NCBI GenBank assembly: GCA_945877115.1
Contig: CAMCQR010000023.1
Location: 1 to 34,241 of the forward strand
Reading direction: 5' to 3'
DNA from: Synechococcus sp. UW140
GTDB taxonomy: Bacteria; Cyanobacteriota; Cyanobacteriia; PCC-6307; Cyanobiaceae
DNA length: 34,241 nt
The notes under the pieces were generated by a model that was not told the DNA's origin, ran no database searches, and saw only the letters and a program-made list of their open reading frames with translations. The translations under genes were made by a program, and so were the position numbers. Shown one piece after another: positions 1-8,575 of this stretch (the first letter of the stretch is position 1; every line of letters starts with the position of its first letter).

Positions 1-1318
1 AAGGCGGAACTTGGAAGGGGAAGCGATACATGACGCCCGAGAGATCGTCAGTGACGGCCTTGAAGTCCATGCGGCTGACACCCATCTCGATAGCTTGGCC
101 AAAAACGCTCTCGAATGCTGGCACGATTGGCTCCAGGTTCACCTCTTCCCCTAGAAATCCGAGGCTGACAAAGTCCTTGGAGAGGGCGCTGAAATTTCGG
201 TTGACCAGATGGACAACCGCCTGGATCAGGCCCGTGCGGGCCTCCCGGCTGACCGTGCTCATCATGCCGAAATCGAGATAGGCAAGGCGGCCATCGGCGA
301 GGGCCAGCAGGTTGCCCGGGTGGGGGTCAGCGTGGAAGAAGCCGTGTTCGAGCAGTTGCTGCAGACTGCAGTCGACGCCCACTTGAACCATGTCGTTAGG
401 GTCGATGCCGAGGTTGCGTACGGCTTCGAGATTGGTGAGTTTGACGCCATCAATCCATTCCATTGTCAGCACACGCCGACTGGTGGCTTCGTGGTAGATG
501 GCGGGGACGGCGATACGGGGGTTGGCGGCGTGGAGTGCGGCGAAGCGTTCGGCGTTGGCGGCTTCGTTGAGATAATCCATCTCCTCGAATACACGGCGTC
601 CCAGCTCATCAATCAGCCCCACCAGATCGCTGCGGATCAGCTGCACCCGGCGATTCAGCCAGGCGGCAATATTGCGCACGATGTACAGATCAAGGGTGAT
701 CTGCTCCCGCAGGCCCGGCCGTTGCACCTTGACGGCCACCTTCTGACCGTTGTGCAGGACGCCCCGATGCACCTGGCCCAGGGAGGCGGCGGAGATCGGC
801 TCCCGCTCCAGATAGGCAAACAGGCTGTCCACGGGGGCACCGAGATCCTCTTCAATGCAGGCCATGGCCAGCGCTGGATCAAAGCCCGGCAATTGATCCT
901 GCAGTTGGGCCAGTTCTTCGAGCAGGAGCGGCGGCACGATGTCCGGCCGGGTGGAGAGGGCCTGGCCGGCCTTGATGAAGGCCGGCCCTAAGGCCGCCAG
1001 CAGTTCGGCGCATTCGCGGGCCCGGGCGCGGGCCCGTTCGGGCACCTTCAGCTGGCCGGTGAGGTTGTCGGTACCCACTCCCAGCAGAAAAAGGCTGATC
1101 GGGATCAGGGTCTGGCGCAGTCGGCGGGCCAAGCGCTGGGGATGGCCGGCGTAGATGCGGCTGATCGCCTCAGGGTCGTACTCCAGCAGCCCGGCAGTCT
1201 CTATGAAATCGCCTAGATCGGCTGGGTCCCTGGGGCCGTTTTTGGGGCCCGCATTCACCGGGGCCCTTGGATTGGTCGGCGCCACGATGGTCGGCATGGC
1301 GGGGGGGGCGGTCGCCAT
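1..1318 (-). CDS. ABC1/UbiB (AarF) family atypical kinase, C-terminus cut by window edge
   Basis: Reading the minus strand from about 1318 to 1 gives an uninterrupted ABC1-family protein. Visible motifs in order are the family KxGQ segment (FIKAGQALSTRPD), the Ala-rich nucleotide loop followed by GQVH (AASLGQVHRG), the VK lysine (VAVKVQRP), EMDYLNEAANAERF, the catalytic HADPHPGNLL and the metal-binding DFG (LDFGMM). The family comprises protein-kinase-like ATPases; UbiB/Coq8 members support quinone biosynthesis and plant/cyanobacterial relatives act at thylakoid lipids or plastoglobules. The membrane role here is inferred. The start is uncertain: in-frame ATGs lie at 1486, 1402, 1348 and 1318, none with a clear Shine-Dalgarno. 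I chose 1318 because conserved sequence (DLGDFIETAGLLEYDPEAI) begins shortly after it. The 3' end lies outside the window. Confidence 0.9.
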   Translation of the reverse strand, partial: MATAPPAMPTIVAPTNPRAPVNAGPKNGPRDPADLGDFIETAGLLEYDPEAISRIYAGHPQRLARRLRQTLIPISLFLLGVGTDNLTGQLKVPERARARARECAELLAALGPAFIKAGQALSTRPDIVPPLLLEELAQLQDQLPGFDPALAMACIEEDLGAPVDSLFAYLEREPISAASLGQVHRGVLHNGQKVAVKVQRPGLREQITLDLYIVRNIAAWLNRRVQLIRSDLVGLIDELGRRVFEEMDYLNEAANAERFAALHAANPRIAVPAIYHEATSRRVLTMEWIDGVKLTNLEAVRNLGIDPNDMVQVGVDCSLQQLLEHGFFHADPHPGNLLALADGRLAYLDFGMMSTVSREARTGLIQAVVHLVNRNFSALSKDFVSLGFLGEEVNLEPIVPAFESVFGQAIEMGVSRMDFKAVTDDLSGVMYRFPFQVPP

Positions 1319-1726
1319 GGGATCGGTGCCGAAAACGGAGGACCGCATGGCGGCTAGGGCGTTTTCGGCGGTGGTGGCGCTGGCGGGGCCCGTTCGGTCC
1401 ATGGGGGTCGGGGCCGGCAGCGCCGGGCAGGGTTGCTTCGTTTTAGGGCACTTGGTGGGGGTCGTGACGAGGCAAGGTGTCAACATATAATAATGCTCAA
1501 GCCTATTGGATCGGTAGTGATGTTAATTACCATCGGGTAAAATCATTATTTTTATTAATTTCGCGAGGTTGTGATCAATGGTAATCCCCTGGTTTTCAGG
1601 CCGGTTTTTTTATTGTTAATATGACCCCAACTGTCACCCCTTGCCATTTCTATTCCTTCCCTGCAGTGGCGTCGTCAAGGAATAGTCAATTTTCTGCGTC
1701 GTTGTCGACCGGGAAAGGAACAGCTA
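1319..1726. other. Intergenic region between ABC1 kinase and histidine kinase, AT-rich in 1480-1640
   Basis: No convincing gene is visible here. The stretch from about 1480 to 1640 is strongly AT-rich against a GC-rich background. It contains a TATAAT at 1486-1491 preceded at 16 nt by GTGACG (1464-1469), a possible promoter reading toward the histidine kinase. It also has an 8-bp inverted repeat, ATTACCAT at 1526-1533 and ATGGTAAT at 1578-1585. A run of nine or so G residues sits near 1299-1307, inside the kinase. The part nearest 1319 may be coding if the kinase starts at one of its upstream ATGs. Confidence 0.5.
1464..1491 (+). promoter_or_regulatory. Possible sigma-70 type promoter upstream of the hybrid histidine kinase
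   Basis: GTGACG (1464-1469, four of six matches to TTGACA), a 16-nt spacer and a perfect TATAAT (1486-1491) in the AT-rich gap. The start site would lie about 230 nt upstream of the histidine kinase start, implying a long leader. This is a pattern match only. Confidence 0.3.
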
Positions 1727-3835
1727 TTGCAATCCTCCTTGCTGGCTGTTCTCTATTTCCTTACTGGCCTGGCTTCCTTCCAGGTGAATGTTCACAATCA
1801 GGTGGTGACGCCCGTGTTCTTCGCCCCCGAAGGTATCGCCCTGGCGGCGGTGATTCTGTTCGGTCCTGGCCTCTGGCCTGGCATCGTCCTGGGCCAACTG
1901 GTGTTATGCCTCAGTGTTGGCTTGCCACTGGGGCCTGCTTTGCTGATCGGTTTTTCCAATGGGCTGGAAGGGCTGGTGGGTTCCTTTGCTTTTGGTTATC
2001 TCAACCTGCGCTCCGACCTCAAGCGCCTGTCCGACCTGTTGTGGCTGGTGGCCCTGGTCTTTCTGGTGCTGCAACCCTTAAGCGCCAGCCTTGGCATGGT
2101 GGCCTTGCACCACGGCGGCGTTGCAGATGATCCCATTCTTTTCACCCAGGACTGGCTCAATTGGTGGTCTGGCAACGGCATTGCCCAGGCCCAGCTAACG
2201 CCCCTGTTATTGATTCTGTTTAGCCGCCGTCGATCCCTGCGGGACAATCTGGTGGATGCGGTTCTGCCGGCCCTGATTATGGTGGAAGGACTCAGTCTGT
2301 TTGTGGTTGTTACCCAAGGAGGTCTTTCCCTCACCAGCAATCTTGATCTTTATCGGCCCCTGGTGGTGATTCCAGGATTGGTGCGCGGACGCTTGGCAGC
2401 TTGTTTTGCTGCCCTTTATCTCTCCTTTGTTACTTTCTGGGCCACCAGCATTGGCGAAGGACCATTCATTAACTCGGGTGCCACTAACTACTACGGTCTA
2501 AATCTATTTGTGATCACCAGCGGCCTGGCTGGTCTGATTGTGGCCACCTTGATGGATCAGATCAAAGACAGCGAACAACAGGCCGTCAAGAGTGGCGCCG
2601 CCGCCCGGCAGGCTTTGGCTGAAAACCAGAATCTGATCAGCCGTATGAGCCACGAGATTCGTACACCACTTGCGGCGATTCGTAACCATGTTGATCAGGC
2701 CCTGGCCACCCAGTCCGACCGGGATAATCGTTCCAGGTATGGCGCCATCCTTTCTGCTAGTCAGCACGCCCTGGATGTGGTCAACGATTTGCTTGACCCC
2801 CAGAGACCCCTGGGCCAGCAGACCAATATTCGCTTGGAGCGTGTGGAGGTGCGAGACCTGACTAACATTATTTATCAAATTTTAGCACCTCAATTTGAGC
2901 GTAAACGACTCAACTTTCTGGTCGAGATTGATGCTGATGTGCCAGACATCATCCTCACTGATCCGATGAAGCTTAAGCAGGTGATTCTCAACCTACTGAC
3001 CAATGCCGGCAAGTTCACCAGCCAGGGCACGATCCGCTTGCACTGGAGTCTGCTGCCCCCCGGCACCGCCGATGCCAATCCCCTGCGCATCGCCGTTGAA
3101 GATACGGGTCCTGGCCTGGACGCTAACGAAATCGGCAGCCTGTTTCGGCCCTTTCAGCGTCTAGCCAACGTCCATACCCGCGACGAAGAGGGCACCGGCT
3201 TGGGGCTATTCATCAGTCGCGACATTGTCCAGGCCCTTGGCGGCCAGTTGTTGGTGGATAGCCAAAGGGGCCGGGGCAGTTGTTTCTTTATCCTGTTGCC
3301 CTTGCAGGTGCCTGAAAATCTGGTGTTGGCCGGATCAGGGTTCCGTTCCGCCATTGATGGGCCGGCCCAGGTGCGTGGCATGTCCCCATCCGATCCAGGG
3401 GATCGCCGCCTGGCGGGATTGCGCATTCTTTTGGCTGAGGATTACCCCAGTTTGCGCCATTGTTTGCGGGAGATTCTCGAAACCCATGGCGCCACGGTCT
3501 TCGCTGCTGCCAGTGGGGAGGAGGCCCTCGCGCTCATGGCCATTCATCCCATTGAGATGGTGTTGATGGACATGACCATGCCCGGTATCGGTGGCCTGGA
3601 GGCGGCCCGGCGCATTCGCCGCGACCATCGCCCGGACCATCGCTATGACCAACTGCCGATCATCGGCATGACAGGGGATGTGTTTCTCGAAACTGAAAAT
3701 GCCCTGTTGAAGGCCGGCATGAATCGCGTCTTGATCAAGCCGGTCGATACCGAGGATCTGCTCGATATCCTCAGCCACTATCGGCCCCGGACTCCAGCCC
3801 CCGGACCCACCCTTCCCCGGACTTCGCCAACCTGA
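1727..3835 (+). CDS. Hybrid sensor histidine kinase with MASE1 membrane sensor and C-terminal receiver
   Basis: This 702-residue protein has about 260 residues of hydrophobic segments with the MASE1-type PEGIALAA start, so it should sit in the plasma membrane. A HisKA domain follows (RMSHEIRTPLAAI, phospho-acceptor His309). The HATPase domain has an N box (NLLTNAGKF, Asn422/Asn426) and G boxes EDTGPGLD and EGTGLGLFIS. The receiver domain has the acidic pair Glu571/Asp572, phospho-Asp615 (LMDMTMPG) and Lys671. The start is a TTG at 1727, chosen because AAGGAA at 1715-1720 is well placed and no ATG or GTG lies upstream in frame before a stop. No separate response regulator is adjacent, so it is an orphan hybrid kinase. 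The signal sensed cannot be told from sequence. Its last 65 bp overlap the convergent PfkB gene. Confidence 0.9.
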   Translation: MQSSLLAVLYFLTGLASFQVNVHNQVVTPVFFAPEGIALAAVILFGPGLWPGIVLGQLVLCLSVGLPLGPALLIGFSNGLEGLVGSFAFGYLNLRSDLKRLSDLLWLVALVFLVLQPLSASLGMVALHHGGVADDPILFTQDWLNWWSGNGIAQAQLTPLLLILFSRRRSLRDNLVDAVLPALIMVEGLSLFVVVTQGGLSLTSNLDLYRPLVVIPGLVRGRLAACFAALYLSFVTFWATSIGEGPFINSGATNYYGLNLFVITSGLAGLIVATLMDQIKDSEQQAVKSGAAARQALAENQNLISRMSHEIRTPLAAIRNHVDQALATQSDRDNRSRYGAILSASQHALDVVNDLLDPQRPLGQQTNIRLERVEVRDLTNIIYQILAPQFERKRLNFLVEIDADVPDIILTDPMKLKQVILNLLTNAGKFTSQGTIRLHWSLLPPGTADANPLRIAVEDTGPGLDANEIGSLFRPFQRLANVHTRDEEGTGLGLFISRDIVQALGGQLLVDSQRGRGSCFFILLPLQVPENLVLAGSGFRSAIDGPAQVRGMSPSDPGDRRLAGLRILLAEDYPSLRHCLREILETHGATVFAAASGEEALALMAIHPIEMVLMDMTMPGIGGLEAARRIRRDHRPDHRYDQLPIIGMTGDVFLETENALLKAGMNRVLIKPVDTEDLLDILSHYRPRTPAPGPTLPRTSPT

Positions 3836-4724
3836 GTTGACCCCCATAGGGTCCCCGGCCATCCAGACAGGCGGCGCCACAGTGGCAGCCCAGGCTGATC
3901 ACCGCCGCCAGCGGCCATTGGGCCGCCAGTGCCGCCGTCACTCCGGCGGCAAAGGAATCGCCCGCACCGTAGGTGTCTGCTATCGGACGGTTTCTTTGGG
4001 GGGCCAGGAACCGGCCCCCGGGGCTGACCTGCCCGCCCCGGGGGCCTTCGGTGCGAATGATGAGGGTGGGTGGTGGATCGAGATCACCCTCCTGATAGGT
4101 TTCTGCCGGATCGAGGGCACTGCCGATCAGGGCATCGAGCCGCACCCCCGCTTCTTGAAGCACCGCCAGCCGGGTGCGGGGTGTGGCGGTCAGCACCTTG
4201 GCATGGCGCGCTTGACTCAGGGCGTCGGCGTCGGCTGCCGTCACGAAGACCCCGTCGCAGTCCGTCAGCGCCTCCCAGGGCAAGACATCACTGCCGTTGG
4301 CCGCCAGCCGCTCCCCGATCACCGTGATCGTGCGCTCACCATCACCATCGATGAAAGTAATCGCCTGGCGGGTCGGGGCCTCCCTCCAGGCCACATGCAG
4401 CTCCAAGCCCAGGGCGGTCAGTTCCCTGGCTGCCTGTTCGCCGATTCCATCGCGCCCCAGGGCGGTGAAGAACTTCACCGGTTGGCCCGTGAGGCGCGCC
4501 AGCTGGACCGCCGCCACCGCTCCGCCACCGGCGGGGCATTGGTGGAAGGCATGGGCGGCCGTAATCGAGCCCGCGCTGGGCAGCTGGGCCACTTCCACGA
4601 AGCTCACCATTTCCACATGCCCCACCACCGCCAGGTTGAGGTGGGACAGGGGCGGCAAGGATTCCAGGGGCAGGGGTACCGCTGCCAGCCTTTCCCCGGG
4701 GGGGTCGCTGTTGTTGTTCAGCAT
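3771..4724 (-). CDS. PfkB/ribokinase-family carbohydrate kinase
   Basis: About 317 residues from the ATG at 4724; a GTG at 4757 would add 11 residues. The protein has the ribokinase fold hallmarks: an N-terminal substrate segment with a glycine run (CPAGGGAVAAVQLARLTG) and the C-terminal signature DTYGAGDSFAAG, whose final Asp is the catalytic base (about residues 250-256). PfkB enzymes phosphorylate sugars or nucleosides using ATP in the cytosol. The substrate is not identifiable here; fructose-like sugars or adenosine are typical alternatives. The gene is convergent with the histidine kinase, sharing the last 65 bp. Such a long convergent overlap is compatible with antisense interference but may simply reflect compact packing. 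Confidence 0.88.
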   Translation of the reverse strand: MLNNNSDPPGERLAAVPLPLESLPPLSHLNLAVVGHVEMVSFVEVAQLPSAGSITAAHAFHQCPAGGGAVAAVQLARLTGQPVKFFTALGRDGIGEQAARELTALGLELHVAWREAPTRQAITFIDGDGERTITVIGERLAANGSDVLPWEALTDCDGVFVTAADADALSQARHAKVLTATPRTRLAVLQEAGVRLDALIGSALDPAETYQEGDLDPPPTLIIRTEGPRGGQVSPGGRFLAPQRNRPIADTYGAGDSFAAGVTAALAAQWPLAAVISLGCHCGAACLDGRGPYGGQLRLAKSGEGWVRGLESGADSG

Positions 4725-4795
4725 GGTTGCTTCTGGTGAGGCCCAAATCCCTACCACAGCCCTTCAGGCCCAAGAGTCAGATCGAAGAGTCGGCT

Positions 4796-5713
4796 TCAGA
4801 AAAAGAACTTCAGACCGGCTTCGATGCCGTTTTGATCGGTGTTGAAGCCATTGTCGGGGGAGCCGCCATTGTTGAAGCGGATCCCGGCGTAGCGCCAGGA
4901 CAGGTTGACCTGGGTGCTGTTGCCCACCGCATAGCCGAGACCCACCTGGGCGTTGCCCGAGAGATCTTCGGCGCCGCCGAGACCAAAGCCGCCGATGTCG
5001 CCACGGGCGAAGGCCCGTAGGCGGGGAGTGAGAAACACGCTGGCCTGGGTGCCGACCAGGGCCTGGGTCCAGGTGCGGTTGAGGTTGCCCTCGCTCTGCC
5101 ATTGCCAGCCGCTGCCGCTGTTGTCGCGCAGCTGGGCCTTGACCCCCAGTTCGCTGTGCAGCAGCCTCACACCGGCATAGGGAATCACGCTGTAGGCGCC
5201 CGCATGGGCTATGGCCGTTTCAGGGTCGCCGAAGCGGTAACGCAGGGCTATGTCATACACCCCTTGGATGGCGGTGACCTGGGCGTTACCGGTGAAAATT
5301 CCGTCCGCGGTGGTTTTGGAGGCTTGGTCCCCTAACTGGGTGTAACTGGCATCCACCAGCACGCCGATGCGTCCGTATTCGAGGCTGGCTCGGCCCGAAC
5401 CCACCATCTGGATCAGGGGGATCGTCTCGCCGAGCCAAAGATCGGTGTCAGCGCTGAAGCCGCGCACAGTGGTGGTGCCGGTCATGCGGATCGGCAGGAA
5501 GCCGTAGAGCTCGGCTGTTGCAGCCCACGCCTTGGTTTCGCTTGGGGTGGAAGGGGGAGTGCTGTCGCCAGGGGTGCCGGCCTCGACCGGTGCGGCGTCC
5601 AGGGGTGCCGCCAGGGCCGGCTTTGGTGCTAGCTGGGGGACCGCCAGAAGCAGCAAGCCCAGCCCCGCGGCGTAGGTCAACAAAGGCGCGCAACGCGGGG
5701 CTGGGATGGTCAT
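4796..5713 (-). CDS. Outer-membrane beta-barrel-like protein, unknown function
   Basis: This 305-residue protein has a clear Sec signal peptide (hydrophobic run LTYAAGLGLLLLAVPQLA, predicted cut after ALA near residue 36). A Pro/Thr-rich linker follows, then about 240 residues of alternating polar/aromatic beta-strand-like sequence (for example IPYAGVRLLHSELGVKAQL and VNLSWRYAGIRFNNG). It ends in GLKFFF, the terminal phenylalanine signature of BAM-assembled outer-membrane barrels. I do not recognise a specific family. A porin-like or OmpA/OmpW-type eight-strand barrel fits the size. Neighbours are PfkB downstream and a murein hydrolase upstream on the same strand, 134 bp away. No clear Shine-Dalgarno is seen before the ATG. 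Confidence 0.75.
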   Translation of the reverse strand: MTIPAPRCAPLLTYAAGLGLLLLAVPQLAPKPALAAPLDAAPVEAGTPGDSTPPSTPSETKAWAATAELYGFLPIRMTGTTTVRGFSADTDLWLGETIPLIQMVGSGRASLEYGRIGVLVDASYTQLGDQASKTTADGIFTGNAQVTAIQGVYDIALRYRFGDPETAIAHAGAYSVIPYAGVRLLHSELGVKAQLRDNSGSGWQWQSEGNLNRTWTQALVGTQASVFLTPRLRAFARGDIGGFGLGGAEDLSGNAQVGLGYAVGNSTQVNLSWRYAGIRFNNGGSPDNGFNTDQNGIEAGLKFFF

Positions 5714-5847
5714 CGGGGAGGGGCGCGACGGCGGGCGACTGATGCTGGGAACTTATCGGTGCCCCAGCCTTTGTTCTTGATCAAACTTTCTGCACATCGT
5801 TTGATTGTTAGGCCGTCCCCTGGGGTTGGTTTTCTGGCGCGAGCCAG

Positions 5848-6891
5848 TCAAGGCAGGGCTTGCTGGCTGATCAGGATTCCGGCCACCGCTGCGGGCGGGG
5901 CGCTGGCGGGGGATTCTTGCAAGAAGGTGGCCACCGCCAGGGGTTTGGGTTGGTCGTACCCCACCGGCAGCCACAGGTCACCGGCGACGGTGGGGTAATG
6001 GACTTCCCAGTGATAGAGACCGGTGTAGGCAGCAGGATCTTCCTTGATCAGGGAGGCATAGGCGAGGACAGCGCGGCCGTAGTAGTCGCTGTTGTTGTAC
6101 CCCCAGAGCCCCTTGCGGATGTCCTTGAGGCCGCCGCGACGCACCAGATAGCGGGCGGCGGCGTGGATGGCATCTTGGGGATTGCGAATATTGCCTCCTT
6201 TCCCGATGCCCGCTTCCGCCCAGGTGGTGGGTAAAAATTGCATCGGCCCACGGGCATCGGCAATTGACACCCCGTCGATGCGCCCCATGCCGCTTTCCAC
6301 CAGGTTTACCGCCGCTAGCACCTCCCAGGCAATACCTGTTTCAGCGGCGGCGTCGTTGTAATAGCGCAATAGATTGGCGGCTGGTTCGGGGGGGATGATG
6401 CGCCAGGCCGGTACTTTCACGGCCAGGCTTTTGCCGCGACGCATTTCCAGAAAGGCTCGCCGCGCCACCATGTGCTGATCCAGCACCGGTTGCCAGCGGG
6501 GCGGCAGGTAGGCACGCACCTGGTTGGCCAGCTCCGGCCGGGGCGCCAGCGCCCGATAGATCACCTGCTGCTGGTGGCCCAGTTGGGCCAGATCGGCGGT
6601 TGGAGTGGTGGGAGAGCGTAGTGCCGTTTCCACAGCCGTTAATAATCCAGCAATCGTGGCCGGATTGCTCGGCACGACGGGATAGGGGCGTCCGTCGGCG
6701 GCCCGGGGCAAGCGGGGATCCGTTGGCAGGGCCACAACCCCACGGCTGGGGGCGTCGGTGGCCTGGGCGGATCCGAGCGGAGGGGGCAAGCAGGCCACCA
6801 GGCCGAGCAGCAGGCTGGAGGCGGCCACACCCAGCAGCACCCGGCGAGCTCGCCGTGGGGTGAGTCCGCGGGGGTCAAGGGTGGAGGACAT
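5848..6891 (-). CDS. Lipoprotein lytic murein transglycosylase (SLT/MltC-like domain)
   Basis: This 347-residue protein has a twin-Arg-rich n-region, a hydrophobic segment and a lipobox LVAC with Cys34, so it is a predicted lipoprotein facing the periplasm. The C-terminal half carries the goose-lysozyme-like SLT fold. The catalytic Glu is Glu199 in VNLVESGMGRIDG, followed by the ARGPMQFLPTTW motif (residues 213-224) and the NPQDAIHAAARYL / GLWGYNNSDYYGRAVL helices typical of this superfamily. It should cleave the MurNAc-GlcNAc bond of peptidoglycan, producing anhydro-muropeptides during wall turnover. The 95-bp gap to the upstream sulfatase gene suggests a separate or weakly linked transcription unit. 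Confidence 0.9.
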   Translation of the reverse strand: MSSTLDPRGLTPRRARRVLLGVAASSLLLGLVACLPPPLGSAQATDAPSRGVVALPTDPRLPRAADGRPYPVVPSNPATIAGLLTAVETALRSPTTPTADLAQLGHQQQVIYRALAPRPELANQVRAYLPPRWQPVLDQHMVARRAFLEMRRGKSLAVKVPAWRIIPPEPAANLLRYYNDAAAETGIAWEVLAAVNLVESGMGRIDGVSIADARGPMQFLPTTWAEAGIGKGGNIRNPQDAIHAAARYLVRRGGLKDIRKGLWGYNNSDYYGRAVLAYASLIKEDPAAYTGLYHWEVHYPTVAGDLWLPVGYDQPKPLAVATFLQESPASAPPAAVAGILISQQALP

Positions 6892-6986
6892 GCGGGCAGC
6901 GGGTCTGGGCCCAGGGATTGGGGGGGGCCGAGTGGGTCCACGTTATCGGCTTGCTCCCGCCCGGAATCCCCCAGTCCTTGATCCGC

Positions 6987-8492
6987 TCAGGTGCCGCCGC
7001 TGGCGGCATGGGCCATATCCGCCATCACACTGTCGAGGGAGAAGCTGGCTGCTTTTTGCCTGGGCGGGTACTCCTGGAAGGAGGCCAGGAATTGGGCGAC
7101 GTAGGTCTGGGCCGGCACCAGCAGGAAGACATGGTCGAACATCCAGTCCCAATAGGTGTTGGAAGTGATGTCGGCCCGTTCGTAGGGGTCGGTGAGCAGG
7201 TTGAAGATCTTGGGCACCCGCAGCTTCACAAAGGGTTCAGCCCAGATCTGGCATGTGCCCTGGGACCGTTGCTCCAGGAAGACGAACTTCCAGTTGTCGT
7301 AGCGGAGGCCGGTCAGGTCACCGTCATCGGAGAAGTAGAAGAACTCCACCCGCGGACTGCTGGCGGTTTTGCCGGTCCAGTAGTCGAGCATGTTGTAGCC
7401 GTCAAGATGAATCTTGAAGGTTTTGTCTCCTACTTGATGGCCTGTCAACAGTTTCTCTTTGACCATGGGTTCGCCCGCCGCAGCCAAGAGGGTGGGCAGC
7501 CAGTCCAGGTGGCTGACAATGCCGGTGAGAATCGATCCGGCTTCGATATGGCCGGGCCAACGCACCATGGCGGGCACGCGATAGGCCCCTTCCCAGTTGG
7601 TGTTCTTCTCGCTGCGGAAAGGGGTCATGCCGGCATCGGGCCAGCTGTTCATGTGGGGACCATTGTCCGTGCTGTACATGACGATGGTGTCATCGGTGAC
7701 CCCAAGTTCGTCGAGGAAATCGAGCATCTGGCCGATGCAGTCATCGTGATAAAGCATCACGTCGTGGTATTCCGATTGCCAGCGGCCGCTGCGACCCACG
7801 TCCTGGGGCCTGGCATAGGTGCGGAAGTGCATGTGGGTGGTGTTGAACCACACAAAGAAGGGTTCTCCAGTGGCCACCGCATCGCGAATGAAGCGCTTGG
7901 CTTCGGCCATGAACTCATCGTCGGCTGTCTCCATGCGCTTGCGGGTGAGGGGGCCCGTGTTCTCGATGCGTTGGCTGCCGTCGCCATTGGCCCAGCAATG
8001 CAGGACGCCCCGGGGTCCAAAGCGTTCCCGGAAGTTGGGGAAGTCGGCGGGTTGGGGATAGTCGCGCAGCTCCGGCTCCTCCTCGGCGTTCAGGTGATAA
8101 AGATTTCCAAAGAATTCATCGAAGCCGTGCATCGTCGGCAGGTGTTCGTCCCTGTCGCCGAAATGGTTCTTGCCGAACTGACCGGTGCGATAGCCCAGGG
8201 GTTTGAGCAGTTCGGCGATGGTGGGATCTTCGTCCTGGAAGCCCTGCTTGGCGCCGGGAAGGCCCACTTTGCTCAGTCCGGTGCGAAACACGCTCTGGCC
8301 GGTGATGAAGGCGGCGCGTCCGGCCGTGCAGCTCTGCTCGGCGTAGTAATGAATGAACCGGGCTCCTTCCTTGGCGACCCGGTCGATGTTGGGGGTCTGA
8401 TACCCCATCAAGCCATCGCTATAGCAACTCAGGTTGCTCTGGCCGATGTCATCACCCCAGAGGATCAGGATGTTCGGCTTGCCGTTGGGCAT
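6987..8492 (-). CDS. Type I (formylglycine) sulfatase, arylsulfatase-like
   Basis: This 501-residue protein belongs to the alkaline-phosphatase/sulfatase superfamily. The N-terminal metal site is NILILWGDDIG (tandem Asp). The maturation site is SCTAGRAAFITG, with Cys55 to be converted to formylglycine and Arg59 conserved; the pattern is C-x-A-x-R rather than the commoner C-x-P-S-R. Further features are GKNHFGD, the HMHF segment and the second metal site STDNGPH. Type I sulfatases hydrolyse sulfate esters. The substrate is unknown. No signal peptide is visible, since the protein starts directly at MPNGKPNILIL, so a cytosolic enzyme is suggested. An FGE-type activating enzyme lies about 2 kb upstream on the same strand. 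The winged-helix regulator gene ends 83 bp upstream. Confidence 0.93.
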   Translation of the reverse strand: MPNGKPNILILWGDDIGQSNLSCYSDGLMGYQTPNIDRVAKEGARFIHYYAEQSCTAGRAAFITGQSVFRTGLSKVGLPGAKQGFQDEDPTIAELLKPLGYRTGQFGKNHFGDRDEHLPTMHGFDEFFGNLYHLNAEEEPELRDYPQPADFPNFRERFGPRGVLHCWANGDGSQRIENTGPLTRKRMETADDEFMAEAKRFIRDAVATGEPFFVWFNTTHMHFRTYARPQDVGRSGRWQSEYHDVMLYHDDCIGQMLDFLDELGVTDDTIVMYSTDNGPHMNSWPDAGMTPFRSEKNTNWEGAYRVPAMVRWPGHIEAGSILTGIVSHLDWLPTLLAAAGEPMVKEKLLTGHQVGDKTFKIHLDGYNMLDYWTGKTASSPRVEFFYFSDDGDLTGLRYDNWKFVFLEQRSQGTCQIWAEPFVKLRVPKIFNLLTDPYERADITSNTYWDWMFDHVFLLVPAQTYVAQFLASFQEYPPRQKAASFSLDSVMADMAHAASGGT

Positions 8493-8575
8493 GGTTCAAG
8501 CTCAAGCGCACTCCTCGCAGCTTGACCAGCCCATCGACGTTTGTCAGCTCAGAAAACGAGAAGATATTCACCGAA

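Noticed and set aside
209-991. Plus-strand open frame opposite the ABC1 kinase
   Set aside because: The minus strand carries the complete set of ABC1 motifs (KxGQ, HADPHPGN, DFG), so this frame is a shadow.
6918-8525. Long plus-strand open frame (over 500 codons) opposite the sulfatase
   Set aside because: It is the antisense of a well-supported sulfatase with catalytic motifs. Its His/Gly/Val-rich translation has no domain and it arises from GC-rich codon bias.
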